From positions 1-29,660 of the forward strand of contig JAZQKU010000046.1 of assembly GCA_045542315.1 (NCBI GenBank): a stretch of 29,660 nucleotides of DNA, read 5' to 3'. Position numbers and translations under genes: made by a program. Of this stretch, positions 14,901-22,157 are shown in pieces. Positions within the stretch are counted from its first letter, which is position 1; every line of letters begins with the position of its first letter. Origin of the DNA: RGIG5299 sp045542315 (lineage in GTDB: Bacteria > Bacillota > Clostridia > Oscillospirales > RGIG5299). The notes under the pieces were generated by a model. That model was not told the origin of the DNA. It saw nothing but the letters and a program-made list of their open reading frames with translations, and searched no databases.

Positions 14901-15503
14901 TTATTTGTCTGAAACTGTTGAATCGTTTTCGGCTTTAGTTGTTGCTTCAACAACCGTTTCCTCTGCCATTACGGGCTTTAACTTAAAGTGCTGTTCCTCG
15001 TCCTCCATCTTATCCTTGTATCCTGCTTTCATACCGAGAGATGCCGCCAAAACGTAGATAGCACCGTTTAAAAGAAAACCTAAAATTGCAAACGTCATAG
15101 CAGGCGGATACATAAGATAATCACTTTTTGTAACGGAATTAAGGTTTAAACAAAGACAAACAAAGCTGTCTATCGGTCCGCAGGCAAAGACATTGAAATA
15201 AAGCCTTAAGGCAACGTAAAAATTTACCAACAGGCAAAGCACCATGCATATAACGGGAAGCTTATAGGTGAATTTTTCGCCGTATTTAAAACGACGGTAT
15301 CCCATATTGCTCCCTATAAGGAAAATAAGCAAAAATATTATCGCAGTCATTACAAGATAATATAACAGATTACGGAGCCAGATATAAGGGCTTACAACGA
15401 TTATTGCGATCGTTACAAGAAAATTGACTCCTGCTGCGGCCAATGTGGCTGTTGCAAGAAACAAGAGAAAGTTTAAAAAGGTGAGAGCGTATTTTTTAAA
15501 CAT
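14901..15503 (-). CDS. Membrane protein of unknown function
   Basis: A 200-residue protein with about five hydrophobic segments (near 8-28, 30-49, 50-66, 84-104 and 138-158). It ends in an acidic, Thr/Glu-rich cytoplasmic or extracellular tail (from about 165, KMEDEEQHFK onward). No family is recognised. ATG 15503 has an excellent SD (CAGGAGGC), and a promoter (TTGATA/TATAAT) lies just upstream. It is monocistronic and converges on the GLUG-protein operon, sharing its bidirectional terminator. Confidence 0.75.
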   Translation of the reverse strand: MFKKYALTFLNFLLFLATATLAAAGVNFLVTIAIIVVSPYIWLRNLLYYLVMTAIIFLLIFLIGSNMGYRRFKYGEKFTYKLPVICMVLCLLVNFYVALRLYFNVFACGPIDSFVCLCLNLNSVTKSDYLMYPPAMTFAILGFLLNGAIYVLAASLGMKAGYKDKMEDEEQHFKLKPVMAEETVVEATTKAENDSTVSDK

Positions 15504-15531
15504 AATGCCTCCTGGGTAGCTTTATAAAACA

Positions 15532-15560
15532 ATTATACCATAATTTTTTAAAAATATCAA
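15532..15560 (-). promoter_or_regulatory. Promoter of the minus-strand membrane protein
   Basis: On the minus strand, TTGATA (15555-15560) and TATAAT (15532-15537) are spaced 17 bp. Confidence 0.6.
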
Positions 15561-15658
15561 CGGAAAAATGATGCTGCTAATTGTGAAAAGTTATTGAAAA
15601 CGGTATATTTGGCATAAATACGCAGATAATAGTAACAAACTTATATAGGAGAATAATT

Positions 15659-16324
15659 ATGTTTAAACACGAAAAAAAGCTTTTTCACCCCGTAGAGATA
15701 GAAAAACCAAACCCACAGTACGCCGTGCTTTTGCAGGAACAGCTCGGCGGCGGCAACGGTGGGCTCAAAGCGGCAATGCAGTATATGTCTCAAAGCTTCA
15801 GAGTAAAGGATAAGGAGATCAAAGATCTTTTCCTCGATATCGCTGCAGAAGAGCTTGGCCATATGGAAATGGTTGCGCAGACAATTACTCTTTTAAACGG
15901 TCACGACGTTGACGCCGAAAAGGTTTGTGCGGGAGAAATTCAAACACACGTTTTGTTGGGACTAAACCCCGGACTTATTAACTCTTCCGGTTACTCCTGG
16001 ACAGGTGATTACGTTACCGTAACGGGAGATCTCTGCGCCGACCTTTTGAGTAACATTGCATCAGAACAGCGCGCAAAGGTTGTCTATCAGTACCTTTACA
16101 GACAAATTGATGATAAAAAGGTAAAGAAGACTATTGAATTTCTTCTTGAGAGGGAAGAGGCTCATAACCAAATGTTCAGAGACGCCTTCAATAAGGTTAT
16201 GGAAACAGGCTCAAACAGGGATTTCGGAACAACAGAGGCGGCGAGAATGTATTTCTCAATGTCGGAGCCCGGACCCAATGCTTTTGCAGGCAAAGAGGTC
16301 AAACACACGAAATTCGAAAAATAA
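15659..16324 (+). CDS. Manganese catalase family protein (CotJC-like)
   Basis: This 221-residue ferritin-like protein belongs to the non-haem manganese catalase/spore coat CotJC family, which disproportionates hydrogen peroxide at a dimanganese centre. Likely metal ligands are visible: Glu27 (LQEQLGG), Glu65 and His68 (EELGHMEM), a Glu in the ASEQRAKV helix, and the His in REEAHNQMF. At 221 residues it is shorter than secreted Mn-catalases and closer to CotJC. An oxidative-stress or spore-coat role is an inference; no cotJA or cotJB is adjacent. ATG 15659 follows TAGGAGAA. The promoter region (15590-15620) has only a poor sigma-A match, with TTGAAA at 15594 and CATAAA at 15613. The gene is monocistronic with a strong terminator. 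Confidence 0.92.
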   Translation: MFKHEKKLFHPVEIEKPNPQYAVLLQEQLGGGNGGLKAAMQYMSQSFRVKDKEIKDLFLDIAAEELGHMEMVAQTITLLNGHDVDAEKVCAGEIQTHVLLGLNPGLINSSGYSWTGDYVTVTGDLCADLLSNIASEQRAKVVYQYLYRQIDDKKVKKTIEFLLEREEAHNQMFRDAFNKVMETGSNRDFGTTEAARMYFSMSEPGPNAFAGKEVKHTKFEK

Positions 16325-16354
16325 AAAAAACGCCCGAGATATCGGGCGTTTTTT
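16323..16354. terminator. Bidirectional terminator between the catalase and the lipoprotein genes
   Basis: CGCCCGA (16331-16337) and TCGGGCG (16342-16348) with A-run and T-run extensions on either side. It separates the two convergent genes, and the lipoprotein stop codon nearly abuts it. Confidence 0.9.
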
Positions 16355-16355
16355 A

Positions 16356-17585
16356 TTATGCTGAATATCCGCGATATGAAACGTCAAAAGGCATTTTACC
16401 TAATGTGGCACCTTTTGAATTGTAGTATATATACATTTCGCCGCCGTAGAAAATTATGCTTTCACTTTCCATTGTGGTGGGAACGTGGAAGGTGGTGACA
16501 TACTGGCCGTTTGTGGTGTAAACAACGATTACGTTGTCTTCTTCACCGCTTAACGGGAAATAAACGTATTTGCCGTCAAATCCCATACCCTGGTAGGTGT
16601 AGCCTGTAATTCCTTCAACGCTCTCCGATTCGCGCCCTACTATTAACAATGTGGTACATTTGTAATCATCGGAGAAAACGAAGGTGCGGAAGTTGCCTGC
16701 ACAGGTGTAATAACAGTCGTTAACCGCATCGTAATCAATGCCGCAAATCGAGTAGGGAACAAGATTCTTAACGGTGTGCACAACTTCGAGAGTGTTTTTA
16801 TCAACAAAGCTGATTCTTCTGCCGTTACCGTTGCCGTTAGCGGTATTTTTTTTGCTTGTAGAATGACAGACAACAAGATAACCGGTTTTTGAGTTATAGG
16901 TCATATCGTTTCCGTGACCAAGGTCAAGGGGCTCGGAAACTTGTATTTCATTGCCTTCGATGTCGGTCTTGACGATAATACAGTTGGAGTCGTCACTCAT
17001 ACGGATAATGAAATAAATATACTCTCCGTCTGTTGCGGCGCCTTGCGCGGTGCGGAACTCTTTGTCGCCTATCGTTTTTCTTCCGTATTTAAAAATGAGC
17101 TCGTGATTGGCGTTAATTTCAAGGCCTAAATCAAGCGCTGTGGAAATAGGGAAGCTGTTATCGGAAATTCTCTCTAAAACAAAGCCTCTGTCAATAATCA
17201 GCGCGGCATTATCCTTATTCATTACCGTTGATTCAAAGGTTGCAAGAGCATAAGCCAAGGCTTCGTTATCTGAAGCGGAAAATACAAGGCTTCCTTCGTT
17301 GGAAACGTAAACCTTATATCCGTGAAGTCCGAGCGATGTGTCACCCAAAGTGAAGCGAACGGTGCTTTTCGAGTCTTTGGCTTCAAGCTCAACACCGTAG
17401 TATTCGCTTAACGCGCCGTTAAATGCCAATATGGCATCGGGTGAAACAGATTCATCTGCAACTAACGTAAAGCTGCTTGTGCCGTCTTTTACAAGTGTAA
17501 CGTTGTGATCGCATGATGAAAAACACACTGCAATGAGTGAAAAACAAAGAATGAGAGCAATTACTGAAGAAATTATTCGTTTCAC
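16356..17585 (-). CDS. Lipoprotein with beta-propeller-like C-terminal domain
   Basis: A 409-residue exported protein. The N-terminus is a lipoprotein signal peptide with lipobox-like VCFSSC (Cys at residue 25). A domain of about 120 residues follows (SVSPDAILAFNGALSEYYGV...) that resembles the non-catalytic N-terminal domains of some glycoside hydrolases. The C-terminal 230 residues show repeated beta motifs (DGEYIYFI, SKTGYLVVC, NDCYYTCAG, DGKYVYFPL) typical of a beta-propeller. No catalytic residues are assigned. The start is a GTG at 17585 with a weak SD, only 9 bp after the glnA stop. It is almost certainly read from the glnA transcript, a curious partner. Family assignment is tentative. 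Confidence 0.75.
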   Translation of the reverse strand: MKRIISSVIALILCFSLIAVCFSSCDHNVTLVKDGTSSFTLVADESVSPDAILAFNGALSEYYGVELEAKDSKSTVRFTLGDTSLGLHGYKVYVSNEGSLVFSASDNEALAYALATFESTVMNKDNAALIIDRGFVLERISDNSFPISTALDLGLEINANHELIFKYGRKTIGDKEFRTAQGAATDGEYIYFIIRMSDDSNCIIVKTDIEGNEIQVSEPLDLGHGNDMTYNSKTGYLVVCHSTSKKNTANGNGNGRRISFVDKNTLEVVHTVKNLVPYSICGIDYDAVNDCYYTCAGNFRTFVFSDDYKCTTLLIVGRESESVEGITGYTYQGMGFDGKYVYFPLSGEEDNVIVVYTTNGQYVTTFHVPTTMESESIIFYGGEMYIYYNSKGATLGKMPFDVSYRGYSA

Positions 17586-17593
17586 AGGGCAAA

Positions 17594-19018
17594 TTATAAG
17601 TTATAGTACTTATCAAACTCTGCGGGGTGGGGAATAGTGGAAAGCTGACGGCATTCCTCTCTCTTGCCCTTGATGAAGTTCTTAATAAGCTCTTCGGGGA
17701 ATACGCCGCCTGCGGTGAGGTAATCGTGGTCGGCTTCCAAAGCATCGAGCGCATCTTCAAGACATACGGGAAGACCCTTGAGCTTTGCCTTCTCTTCGGG
17801 GGGAAGGTTATATAGGTTTACGTCATAGGGACCCCAGCCGTTTGCGTGAGGATCGATCTTGTTCTTAACACCGTCGATACCTGCCATGAGAATTGCGGCA
17901 AAGCAGAAATAGGGGTTGCAGGTTGCGTCGGGGTTGCGAAGCTCAAAGCGACGCTTTGCGGGTGTTTTTGCGTAAGCGGGAATTCTTATAACTGCACTGC
18001 GGTTAGAGGTTGCGTAACCGACGGTAACGGGTGCCTCATAACCGGGTATAAGTCTCTTGAATGAGTTGGTGCTGGGGTTGGTAAGAGCGCAAAGAGAAGC
18101 AATGTGCTTGAGTAATCCGCCCATAAAGTAGTGTGCTGTCTCGCTGAGGTGAGAGTAACCGTTGTCATCGGAGAAAACGGGCTCGCCGTCCTTGAGGAGA
18201 AGCATATGAACGTGCATACCGCTACCTGCCTCGCCGTAAATGGGCTTGGGCATAAAGGTTGCTGTCTTGCCGTTCTTAAGAGCGGTGTTGTGGATGATGT
18301 ATTTGATCATCATAGAAGCGTCTGCCATCTTGGACATCTGACCGAGCTGAGGCTCTATCTCAAACTGACCTGAAGCGGCGACCTCGGGATGATGGTAATT
18401 GATCTCAATACCTGCATCCTTCATATACATACACATTTCGCTGCGGCACTCGTAAGAGGTGTCGAAGGGCTTTGCGATGTGATAGGCCTTCTGCTTTGCA
18501 ACGACACAGCCTTTTCCCTCGACTGCGCTGTTCCAATAGGACTGCTGAGTGTCAACGTTAAATCCAACGCTGTTGGGCGAGACCTCCCAACCAACCTGAT
18601 CGAAGAGATAAAATTCAAATTCGGGGAGAACGAGCATAGTATCTGCAATACCGCTGTCTTTAAGGTATTTTTCTGCGGCGATAACTATGTTTCTGGGGTA
18701 CTGTGCAAGAGGACGGTTCTCGGGATTGTCAATGATCATTGCGTTACCGGTCATTGAGAGAGTGGGAATCTCACAGAAAGGATCGATTACCGCGGTGTCG
18801 GGGTCGGGAATAAAGACCATGTCGCTTTTTTCAACAACTGCGTAGCCGTAGTTTGAAGCATCGAAACCGATACCGCTTTTCATAGTATCCTCTGAAAAGT
18901 TTTCGGCAGGGATAGTAACATGGCGGAATTGACCGTTGATATCTACCATTTTGAAATCAACCATCTTGATACCGTTCTTTTTGATAATATCAAGAATGTC
19001 TTTAACTGTTTTTGCCAT
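17594..19018 (-). CDS. glnA: Type I glutamine synthetase
   Basis: Glutamine synthetase condenses glutamate and ammonia with ATP hydrolysis and is the central step of nitrogen assimilation. The 474-residue protein has the beta-Grasp N-terminus (VDFKMVDINGQFRHVTIP), EFEFYLFD, the ATP/metal loop KPIYGEAGSGMHVHM, NRSAVIRIP and RRFELRNPDATCNPY. Near the C-terminus NLYNLPPEE resembles the adenylylation loop of the GSI-beta class. No glnE is in view, so I only note it. The ATG at 19018 has AAGGAG 8 bp upstream. A GTG 6 bp earlier is too close to the SD. A consensus promoter lies about 40 bp upstream. The lipoprotein gene follows after 9 bp. Confidence 0.97.
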   Translation of the reverse strand: MAKTVKDILDIIKKNGIKMVDFKMVDINGQFRHVTIPAENFSEDTMKSGIGFDASNYGYAVVEKSDMVFIPDPDTAVIDPFCEIPTLSMTGNAMIIDNPENRPLAQYPRNIVIAAEKYLKDSGIADTMLVLPEFEFYLFDQVGWEVSPNSVGFNVDTQQSYWNSAVEGKGCVVAKQKAYHIAKPFDTSYECRSEMCMYMKDAGIEINYHHPEVAASGQFEIEPQLGQMSKMADASMMIKYIIHNTALKNGKTATFMPKPIYGEAGSGMHVHMLLLKDGEPVFSDDNGYSHLSETAHYFMGGLLKHIASLCALTNPSTNSFKRLIPGYEAPVTVGYATSNRSAVIRIPAYAKTPAKRRFELRNPDATCNPYFCFAAILMAGIDGVKNKIDPHANGWGPYDVNLYNLPPEEKAKLKGLPVCLEDALDALEADHDYLTAGGVFPEELIKNFIKGKREECRQLSTIPHPAEFDKYYNL

Positions 19019-19058
19019 AAACACAACTCCTTACGGAAAAATTTTTATTACAAATTAT

Positions 19059-19087
19059 ATTATAACATTTTCTTGCATTTCCGTCAA
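19059..19087 (-). promoter_or_regulatory. Consensus promoter of glnA
   Basis: On the minus strand, TTGACG (19082-19087) and TATAAT (19059-19064) are spaced 17 bp, giving a short leader. Confidence 0.8.
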
Positions 19088-19107
19088 TAATTCTAAATAA
19101 AAAATAT

Positions 19108-19145
19108 CAAAAAAAAGACCGACCTGCAAAAAGCAAGTCGGTCTT
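19108..19145 (-). terminator. Terminator of the four-helix/TIGR04076 operon
   Basis: AAGACCGAC (19115-19123) and GTCGGTCTT (19137-19145) form a perfect stem. On the minus strand a long T-run follows, 55 bp after the stop at 19201. Confidence 0.85.
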
Positions 19146-19200
19146 GGCTATAGGCTACAAAAAAGATATTTATGCCGTTTTTGTGTATGAATTCAAATTC

Positions 19201-19539
19201 TCACCGTTCCTTAGTTAGCATTTTGCTATTATTAATATAGTTTCCATTTTTATCCCTATTTATTGGAACGGCAGTAAGGCAAAATTGCAAACAATGGCAC
19301 GGACAAGGAATTTCTATTTTGTATTTATCTTTTGCACCTCTGTACGTAAAGTCACCGCCACATCTAACTACTTCACACCAAGTATAAATTTCCGCCATAG
19401 CTCGAGGGCAGAAGCCTTGAGGTGTTTCGTATTCAAAATGAAAAATGTCCGCCTTTTCTAATCCAAGTCTGCAATTCTTTGCTTCTCCGCAAATTACTTC
19501 CACATCAAAAGCCCAATCTTCAATAATCCATTTATTCAT
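19201..19539 (-). CDS. TIGR04076 family protein
   Basis: A 112-residue protein with the features of the small clostridial TIGR04076 family: KNCRLGLEKADIF, FEYETPQGFCPRAMAEIY and a Cys-rich CPCHCLQFCLTAVPINR segment. The function of the family is unknown; the cysteine pattern suggests metal or redox chemistry. Its ATG at 19539 overlaps the upstream four-helix-bundle stop (ATGA), so the two are coupled. A minus-strand terminator follows. I am fairly sure of the family and have no evidence of a role. Confidence 0.78.
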   Translation of the reverse strand: MNKWIIEDWAFDVEVICGEAKNCRLGLEKADIFHFEYETPQGFCPRAMAEIYTWCEVVRCGGDFTYRGAKDKYKIEIPCPCHCLQFCLTAVPINRDKNGNYINNSKMLTKER

Positions 19540-19886
19540 TTGCCGTTCTCCTTTGCGGTATTCAAGGATGCAATCAGCATTCTCTTGATTTCTTCAGCAA
19601 GAGAAAGTAAGCTATCAAAATCGTAATTCACAAGCTTTGTGTTTTTAAGAAGCTTCAACCAATAAATACTTTCGCCGGTTTCTTTAAGTGAAATATGAAG
19701 TTTCGATATAAAATCGGCTTTGCTGTTACCGTATATGGCTTCGTTTATATTTGCACCAACACTTGTAGCAGAACGAAGCAATTGTTTGGCAATGGTGGTA
19801 TCTTTTTTCGTTTTGGAAAAATCTTCATAAAACAGTACGATTTGAGTTGCAAAATCAAGAGATTTATCAAGTAAGGGACTGTTCAT
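19536..19886 (-). CDS. Four-helix bundle protein (S23/IVS-type family)
   Basis: A 116-residue all-helical protein of the TIGR02436/S23 family, originally described in 23S rRNA intervening sequences and widely found as stand-alone genes near repeats. The family signature LRSATSVGANINEAIYGNSKADFISKL is clear, as is the final pair of helices (WLKLLKNTKLV...EEIKRMLIASL). No enzyme activity is known; the family forms pentameric helical bundles. The SD GAGGTGATG precedes ATG 19886, and a promoter (TTGAAT/TATAAT) lies 20-50 bp upstream. It is coupled to the TIGR04076 gene and flanked by a purine/pyrimidine tract. Confidence 0.9.
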   Translation of the reverse strand: MNSPLLDKSLDFATQIVLFYEDFSKTKKDTTIAKQLLRSATSVGANINEAIYGNSKADFISKLHISLKETGESIYWLKLLKNTKLVNYDFDSLLSLAEEIKRMLIASLNTAKENGK

Positions 19887-19906
19887 ACATCATCACCTCT
19901 GCATGT

Positions 19907-19935
19907 ATTATATCATAATTAGTTCTTTAATTCAA
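19907..19935 (-). promoter_or_regulatory. Promoter of the four-helix/TIGR04076 operon
   Basis: On the minus strand, TTGAAT (19930-19935) and TATAAT (19907-19912) are spaced 17 bp. Confidence 0.7.
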
Positions 19936-19955
19936 TGCTTTGCGGAGCAAAGCTA

Positions 19956-20046
19956 CCTTTTCTCTTATCTTTTCTCTCTTATCTTTTCTCCGGGAACGAC
20001 AATTTGAGAGAAGAGTGAAAAGAAAATAGAGAAAAGTGAAGAGAAC
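19956..20046. repeat. Pyrimidine/purine tract with direct and inverted repetition
   Basis: A pyrimidine-rich run (about 19956-19990, with TCTCTTATCTTTT-like units repeated) is followed by a purine-rich run (20005-20045) that is largely complementary to it. A GCTTTGC/GCAAAGC hairpin lies immediately before it (19937-19953). Confidence 0.5.
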
Positions 20047-20090
20047 AAAAAGAAACGACAATCTTCTGTCGAAAATTGTCGTTTCTTTTT
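20047..20090 (-). terminator. Terminator of tRNA-Pro
   Basis: Perfect 16-base arms (20047-20062 and 20075-20090) enclose a 12-nt loop, with T-rich sequence following on the minus strand. It begins directly after the tRNA 3' end. Confidence 0.85.
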
Positions 20091-20092
20091 GG

Positions 20093-20166
20093 TCCGAGTG
20101 ACAGGAGTCGAACCTGCGGCCTCTTGAACCCCATTCAAGCGCGCTACCAAGCTGCGCTACACCCGG
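20093..20166 (-). tRNA. tRNA-Pro (GGG anticodon)
   Basis: The minus strand folds as a 74-nt cloverleaf. The acceptor is CCGGGTG/CACTCGG with one G-T pair, with A as discriminator. The D-arm is GCGCAGCTTGGTAGCGCG. The anticodon stem CTTGA/TCAAG carries the loop ATGGGGT, so the anticodon is GGG. The T-arm is GCAGGTTCGACTCCTGT. The sequence after the discriminator is CCT, so CCA is not encoded. Confidence 0.95.
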
Positions 20167-20196
20167 AAACTGTGCGTTATTTTCAAGCGCCAAATA

Positions 20197-20225
20197 ATTG
20201 TAACTCAAAAAAGCGTTTTTGTCAA
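20197..20225 (-). promoter_or_regulatory. Promoter of tRNA-Pro
   Basis: On the minus strand, TTGACA (20220-20225) and TACAAT (20197-20202) are spaced 17 bp, about 30 bp before the tRNA. Confidence 0.75.
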
Positions 20226-20252
20226 GAGCTAATTTGAATTTTTTCTTATATT

Positions 20253-21437
20253 TTATAAAATTGTGCCGTCACGGTACCTTTTCGGAGATACCGAGGTGTA
20301 TTTTTTAAACACCTTTGAGAAATAGCTCTGATCCTCGAATCCGCAAAGCATAGCAATATCGACAAGCGGAATAGATTTATCGGCAAGAAGCTTTTTGGCG
20401 TATTTGATCTTTAAGTAGTTTATGTAATCGAAAATACTTTTTCCGGTCTGTTCCTTAAAAATTTTACAGAAGGAAGAGCGACTCAGATACACGTGACTGC
20501 AAATATCCTGAATAGTAATTTTGTCACTTACGTGCTCGCGCATATATCTGATAGCCTTATAAACCGAATCGGAATATTTGATATGGCTGAAATTAAAGAT
20601 ATAATCAATATACTTGTGCAAGATAGCTGCCGAAACTCTTGAAAGAGCCTCGGTATTTACCGAACGCTCGATTTCCTGAATATAACTGTTATTGAAATTA
20701 AAAAGCTCGTTTATGTTTCCGCCCGCATCTATCGAAGCGCGTGATAAAACAACAATAAGCTCTGTTATTCGCGTTTTTTTATCCTCGAATGTAAAGTGAC
20801 CCGATAAAAATATATGGCCCAAAAGCTCGTTTATAAGTGCTAAAACGTTATCGCGGTCACGTTCTGCAATAAACTCGCGTATTTGATCCTCGTATTTTAT
20901 AGGGTAGCTGTAGGATTCATTTTTTCCGTCGCTTTCGTATAGCTTATTGAGAATGTGATCGTTACCGATATGCGACACCGACACGGAAACCGCACTTTTT
21001 GAAATTGAAACGGCAGTATGCCGTATCAGCTCGGAAATCGAATTGAGTCGTGAAGTCGAAACGCAGGGAAGTGCTCTTATAAAGCCTTCCTCCGATGCCT
21101 TGTCCGAAAGGGAGAATACAGTATCGTCATAATCCTCCAAAACTGCGGGACCTACTGCAATTCCGCCTATGCATTCATCGTCGTCGGCGACGGGAGAAAT
21201 GCAAAATGCAAGTCCGAGTGAACAATAATAAATGTATCTTCCGCCCCAACGTAGCGATTCGTTTAATCCGTAAAGATGAGTGTTAATAACGTCACAGTGA
21301 TGCGGACAGTTATCACAACAAAAGCAACCGCAGGGAAAACTGAGGTTGCTTTTATCGATTGCAAAGCCGGTTATGCCGGTAACGCCTTCAATATGCTTCA
21401 AAAGGTCGTTTAAACCGGAAATTACATCACTTTTCAA
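20253..21437 (-). CDS. AraC-family transcriptional regulator with PocR sensory domain
   Basis: About 394 residues. The N-terminal PocR ligand-binding domain (about 1-165) has the usual cysteine cluster (CFCCDNCPHHC) and the RYIYYCSLGLAFCISPV strand pair. A middle dimerisation region follows. The C-terminal AraC DNA-binding domain (about 290-394) has two helix-turn-helix units (ITIQDICSHVYLSRSSFCKIF and DIAMLCGFEDQSYFSKVFKK). In other bacteria PocR domains sense small diols such as 1,2-propanediol. I chose the TTG at 21437, preceded by GGTGAT like the TTG gene at 14110. A GTG at 21476 lacks an SD. Targets are unknown; pduL lies about 3 kb away on the other strand. Confidence 0.9.
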   Translation of the reverse strand: MKSDVISGLNDLLKHIEGVTGITGFAIDKSNLSFPCGCFCCDNCPHHCDVINTHLYGLNESLRWGGRYIYYCSLGLAFCISPVADDDECIGGIAVGPAVLEDYDDTVFSLSDKASEEGFIRALPCVSTSRLNSISELIRHTAVSISKSAVSVSVSHIGNDHILNKLYESDGKNESYSYPIKYEDQIREFIAERDRDNVLALINELLGHIFLSGHFTFEDKKTRITELIVVLSRASIDAGGNINELFNFNNSYIQEIERSVNTEALSRVSAAILHKYIDYIFNFSHIKYSDSVYKAIRYMREHVSDKITIQDICSHVYLSRSSFCKIFKEQTGKSIFDYINYLKIKYAKKLLADKSIPLVDIAMLCGFEDQSYFSKVFKKYTSVSPKRYRDGTIL

Positions 21438-21508
21438 ATGAATCACCAAAAATATACCCGCCGTACCGTGTGACACGCAAATTCAAAAACCCGAAAAAAT
21501 AATCAGGC

Positions 21509-21593
21509 GGGTAACGGTCCCGAAAACATCGGGCTTCCAACGTCCTGCAAAAGCAGGGAGGCCTGCGCACACAGTTAACGGAGTTTATTACCC
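21509..21593. ncRNA. Candidate structured RNA element of unknown class
   Basis: The gap between the AraC gene and the DUF1292 gene holds nested complementarity: closing arms GGGTAA (21509-21514) and TTACCC (21588-21593), an inner hairpin CCCGA/TCGGG (21519-21523 with 21529-21533) and a second, CCTGC/GCAGG (21544-21548 with 21553-21557). The GC content is much higher than in the surrounding intergenic DNA. On the minus strand it would form the leader of the PocR-AraC gene, ending in a T-run near 21490-21500. On the plus strand GAGGCCTGCG recalls the 3' part of 6S RNA, but the length is too short to call it. Strand and class are unresolved. Confidence 0.4.
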
Positions 21594-21654
21594 TAAATTT
21601 GAATGCTTGTTAGTTTTGATTTGCTTATATCATCACCAACACGGCAGGAAGAAA

Positions 21655-21978
21655 TCAGTTCTGAAGATCGTATTCGCCGTTAAGATCCTCGTTGAATGCT
21701 GCAACGACCGCATCGAACTCATCGTCATCATCGATGGTGGAATAGTATTCCTCGTTGGTAGCATCGTCAACGTCAACTCTCAAAACAACGTATTCTCCGT
21801 CCTCGTTATCACTTCCGTCCTCATTTATCGGAATAAGAGCGATATAGGTGTTTCCGTTTAACTCAAGAGCGTCAAGCACTTCAAAATCCTGCTCGTTGCC
21901 CTCGTCATCTGTAAGGGAAATAAGATCGGGAGAAAAATCCTCGTCCTCGTCAAATCTGTTTCTGATATCGTCAGCCAT
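21655..21978 (-). CDS. DUF1292 domain-containing protein
   Basis: A very acidic 107-residue protein. It matches the DUF1292 (YrzB-like) family: SLTDDEGNEQDFEVLDALELNGNTYIALIP, then EYVVLRVDVDD and a short tail. The family is widespread in Firmicutes, often beside ruvX and alaS, and has no established biochemical role. ATG 21978 has a good SD (AAAGGAGC). Its promoter (TTGACT/TAAAAT) is back to back with that of glutamine synthetase III and shares a palindrome with it. It is monocistronic and not in its usual alaS-ruvX context here. Confidence 0.9.
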   Translation of the reverse strand: MADDIRNRFDEDEDFSPDLISLTDDEGNEQDFEVLDALELNGNTYIALIPINEDGSDNEDGEYVVLRVDVDDATNEEYYSTIDDDDEFDAVVAAFNEDLNGEYDLQN

Positions 21979-22031
21979 TTTAGTAGCTCCTTTCGGTTAA
22001 TACATATATTTTACTATTTTATTCGCGATTA

Positions 22032-22086
22032 GTCAATATATTATTTGATTAATATATTGACAATAAAACAACAAAATTGATATAAT
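22032..22086. promoter_or_regulatory. Divergent promoters with a shared 12-bp palindrome
   Basis: GTCAATATATTA (22032-22043) and TAATATATTGAC (22050-22061) are a perfect inverted repeat with a 6-nt centre. The plus-strand promoter of glutamine synthetase III has its -35 TTGACA at 22057-22062 and TATAAT at 22081-22086 (18-bp spacer). The minus-strand DUF1292 promoter uses TTGACT (22031-22036) with TAAAAT 17 bp away. The palindrome thus covers both -35 boxes, an arrangement expected of a repressor or nitrogen-control operator. Confidence 0.65.
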
Positions 22087-22157
22087 ATTATGCGTTGATC
22101 GCAGAGGGCTTGAAAAAGTGACTGCCTTTGAAACAATTTGTAAACGGAGTAACTTAA

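Noticed and set aside
19108..19200. A CRISPR-like or repeat array near the glnA promoter
   Set aside because: Only a single terminator hairpin is present, with no spaced direct repeats.
19536..19886. An intervening sequence in 23S rRNA
   Set aside because: The four-helix-bundle gene belongs to the IVS-type family, but no rRNA sequence flanks it.
22087..22157. Glutamine (glnA) riboswitch before glutamine synthetase III
   Set aside because: The leader is only about 65 nt and lacks the conserved glnA-motif core.
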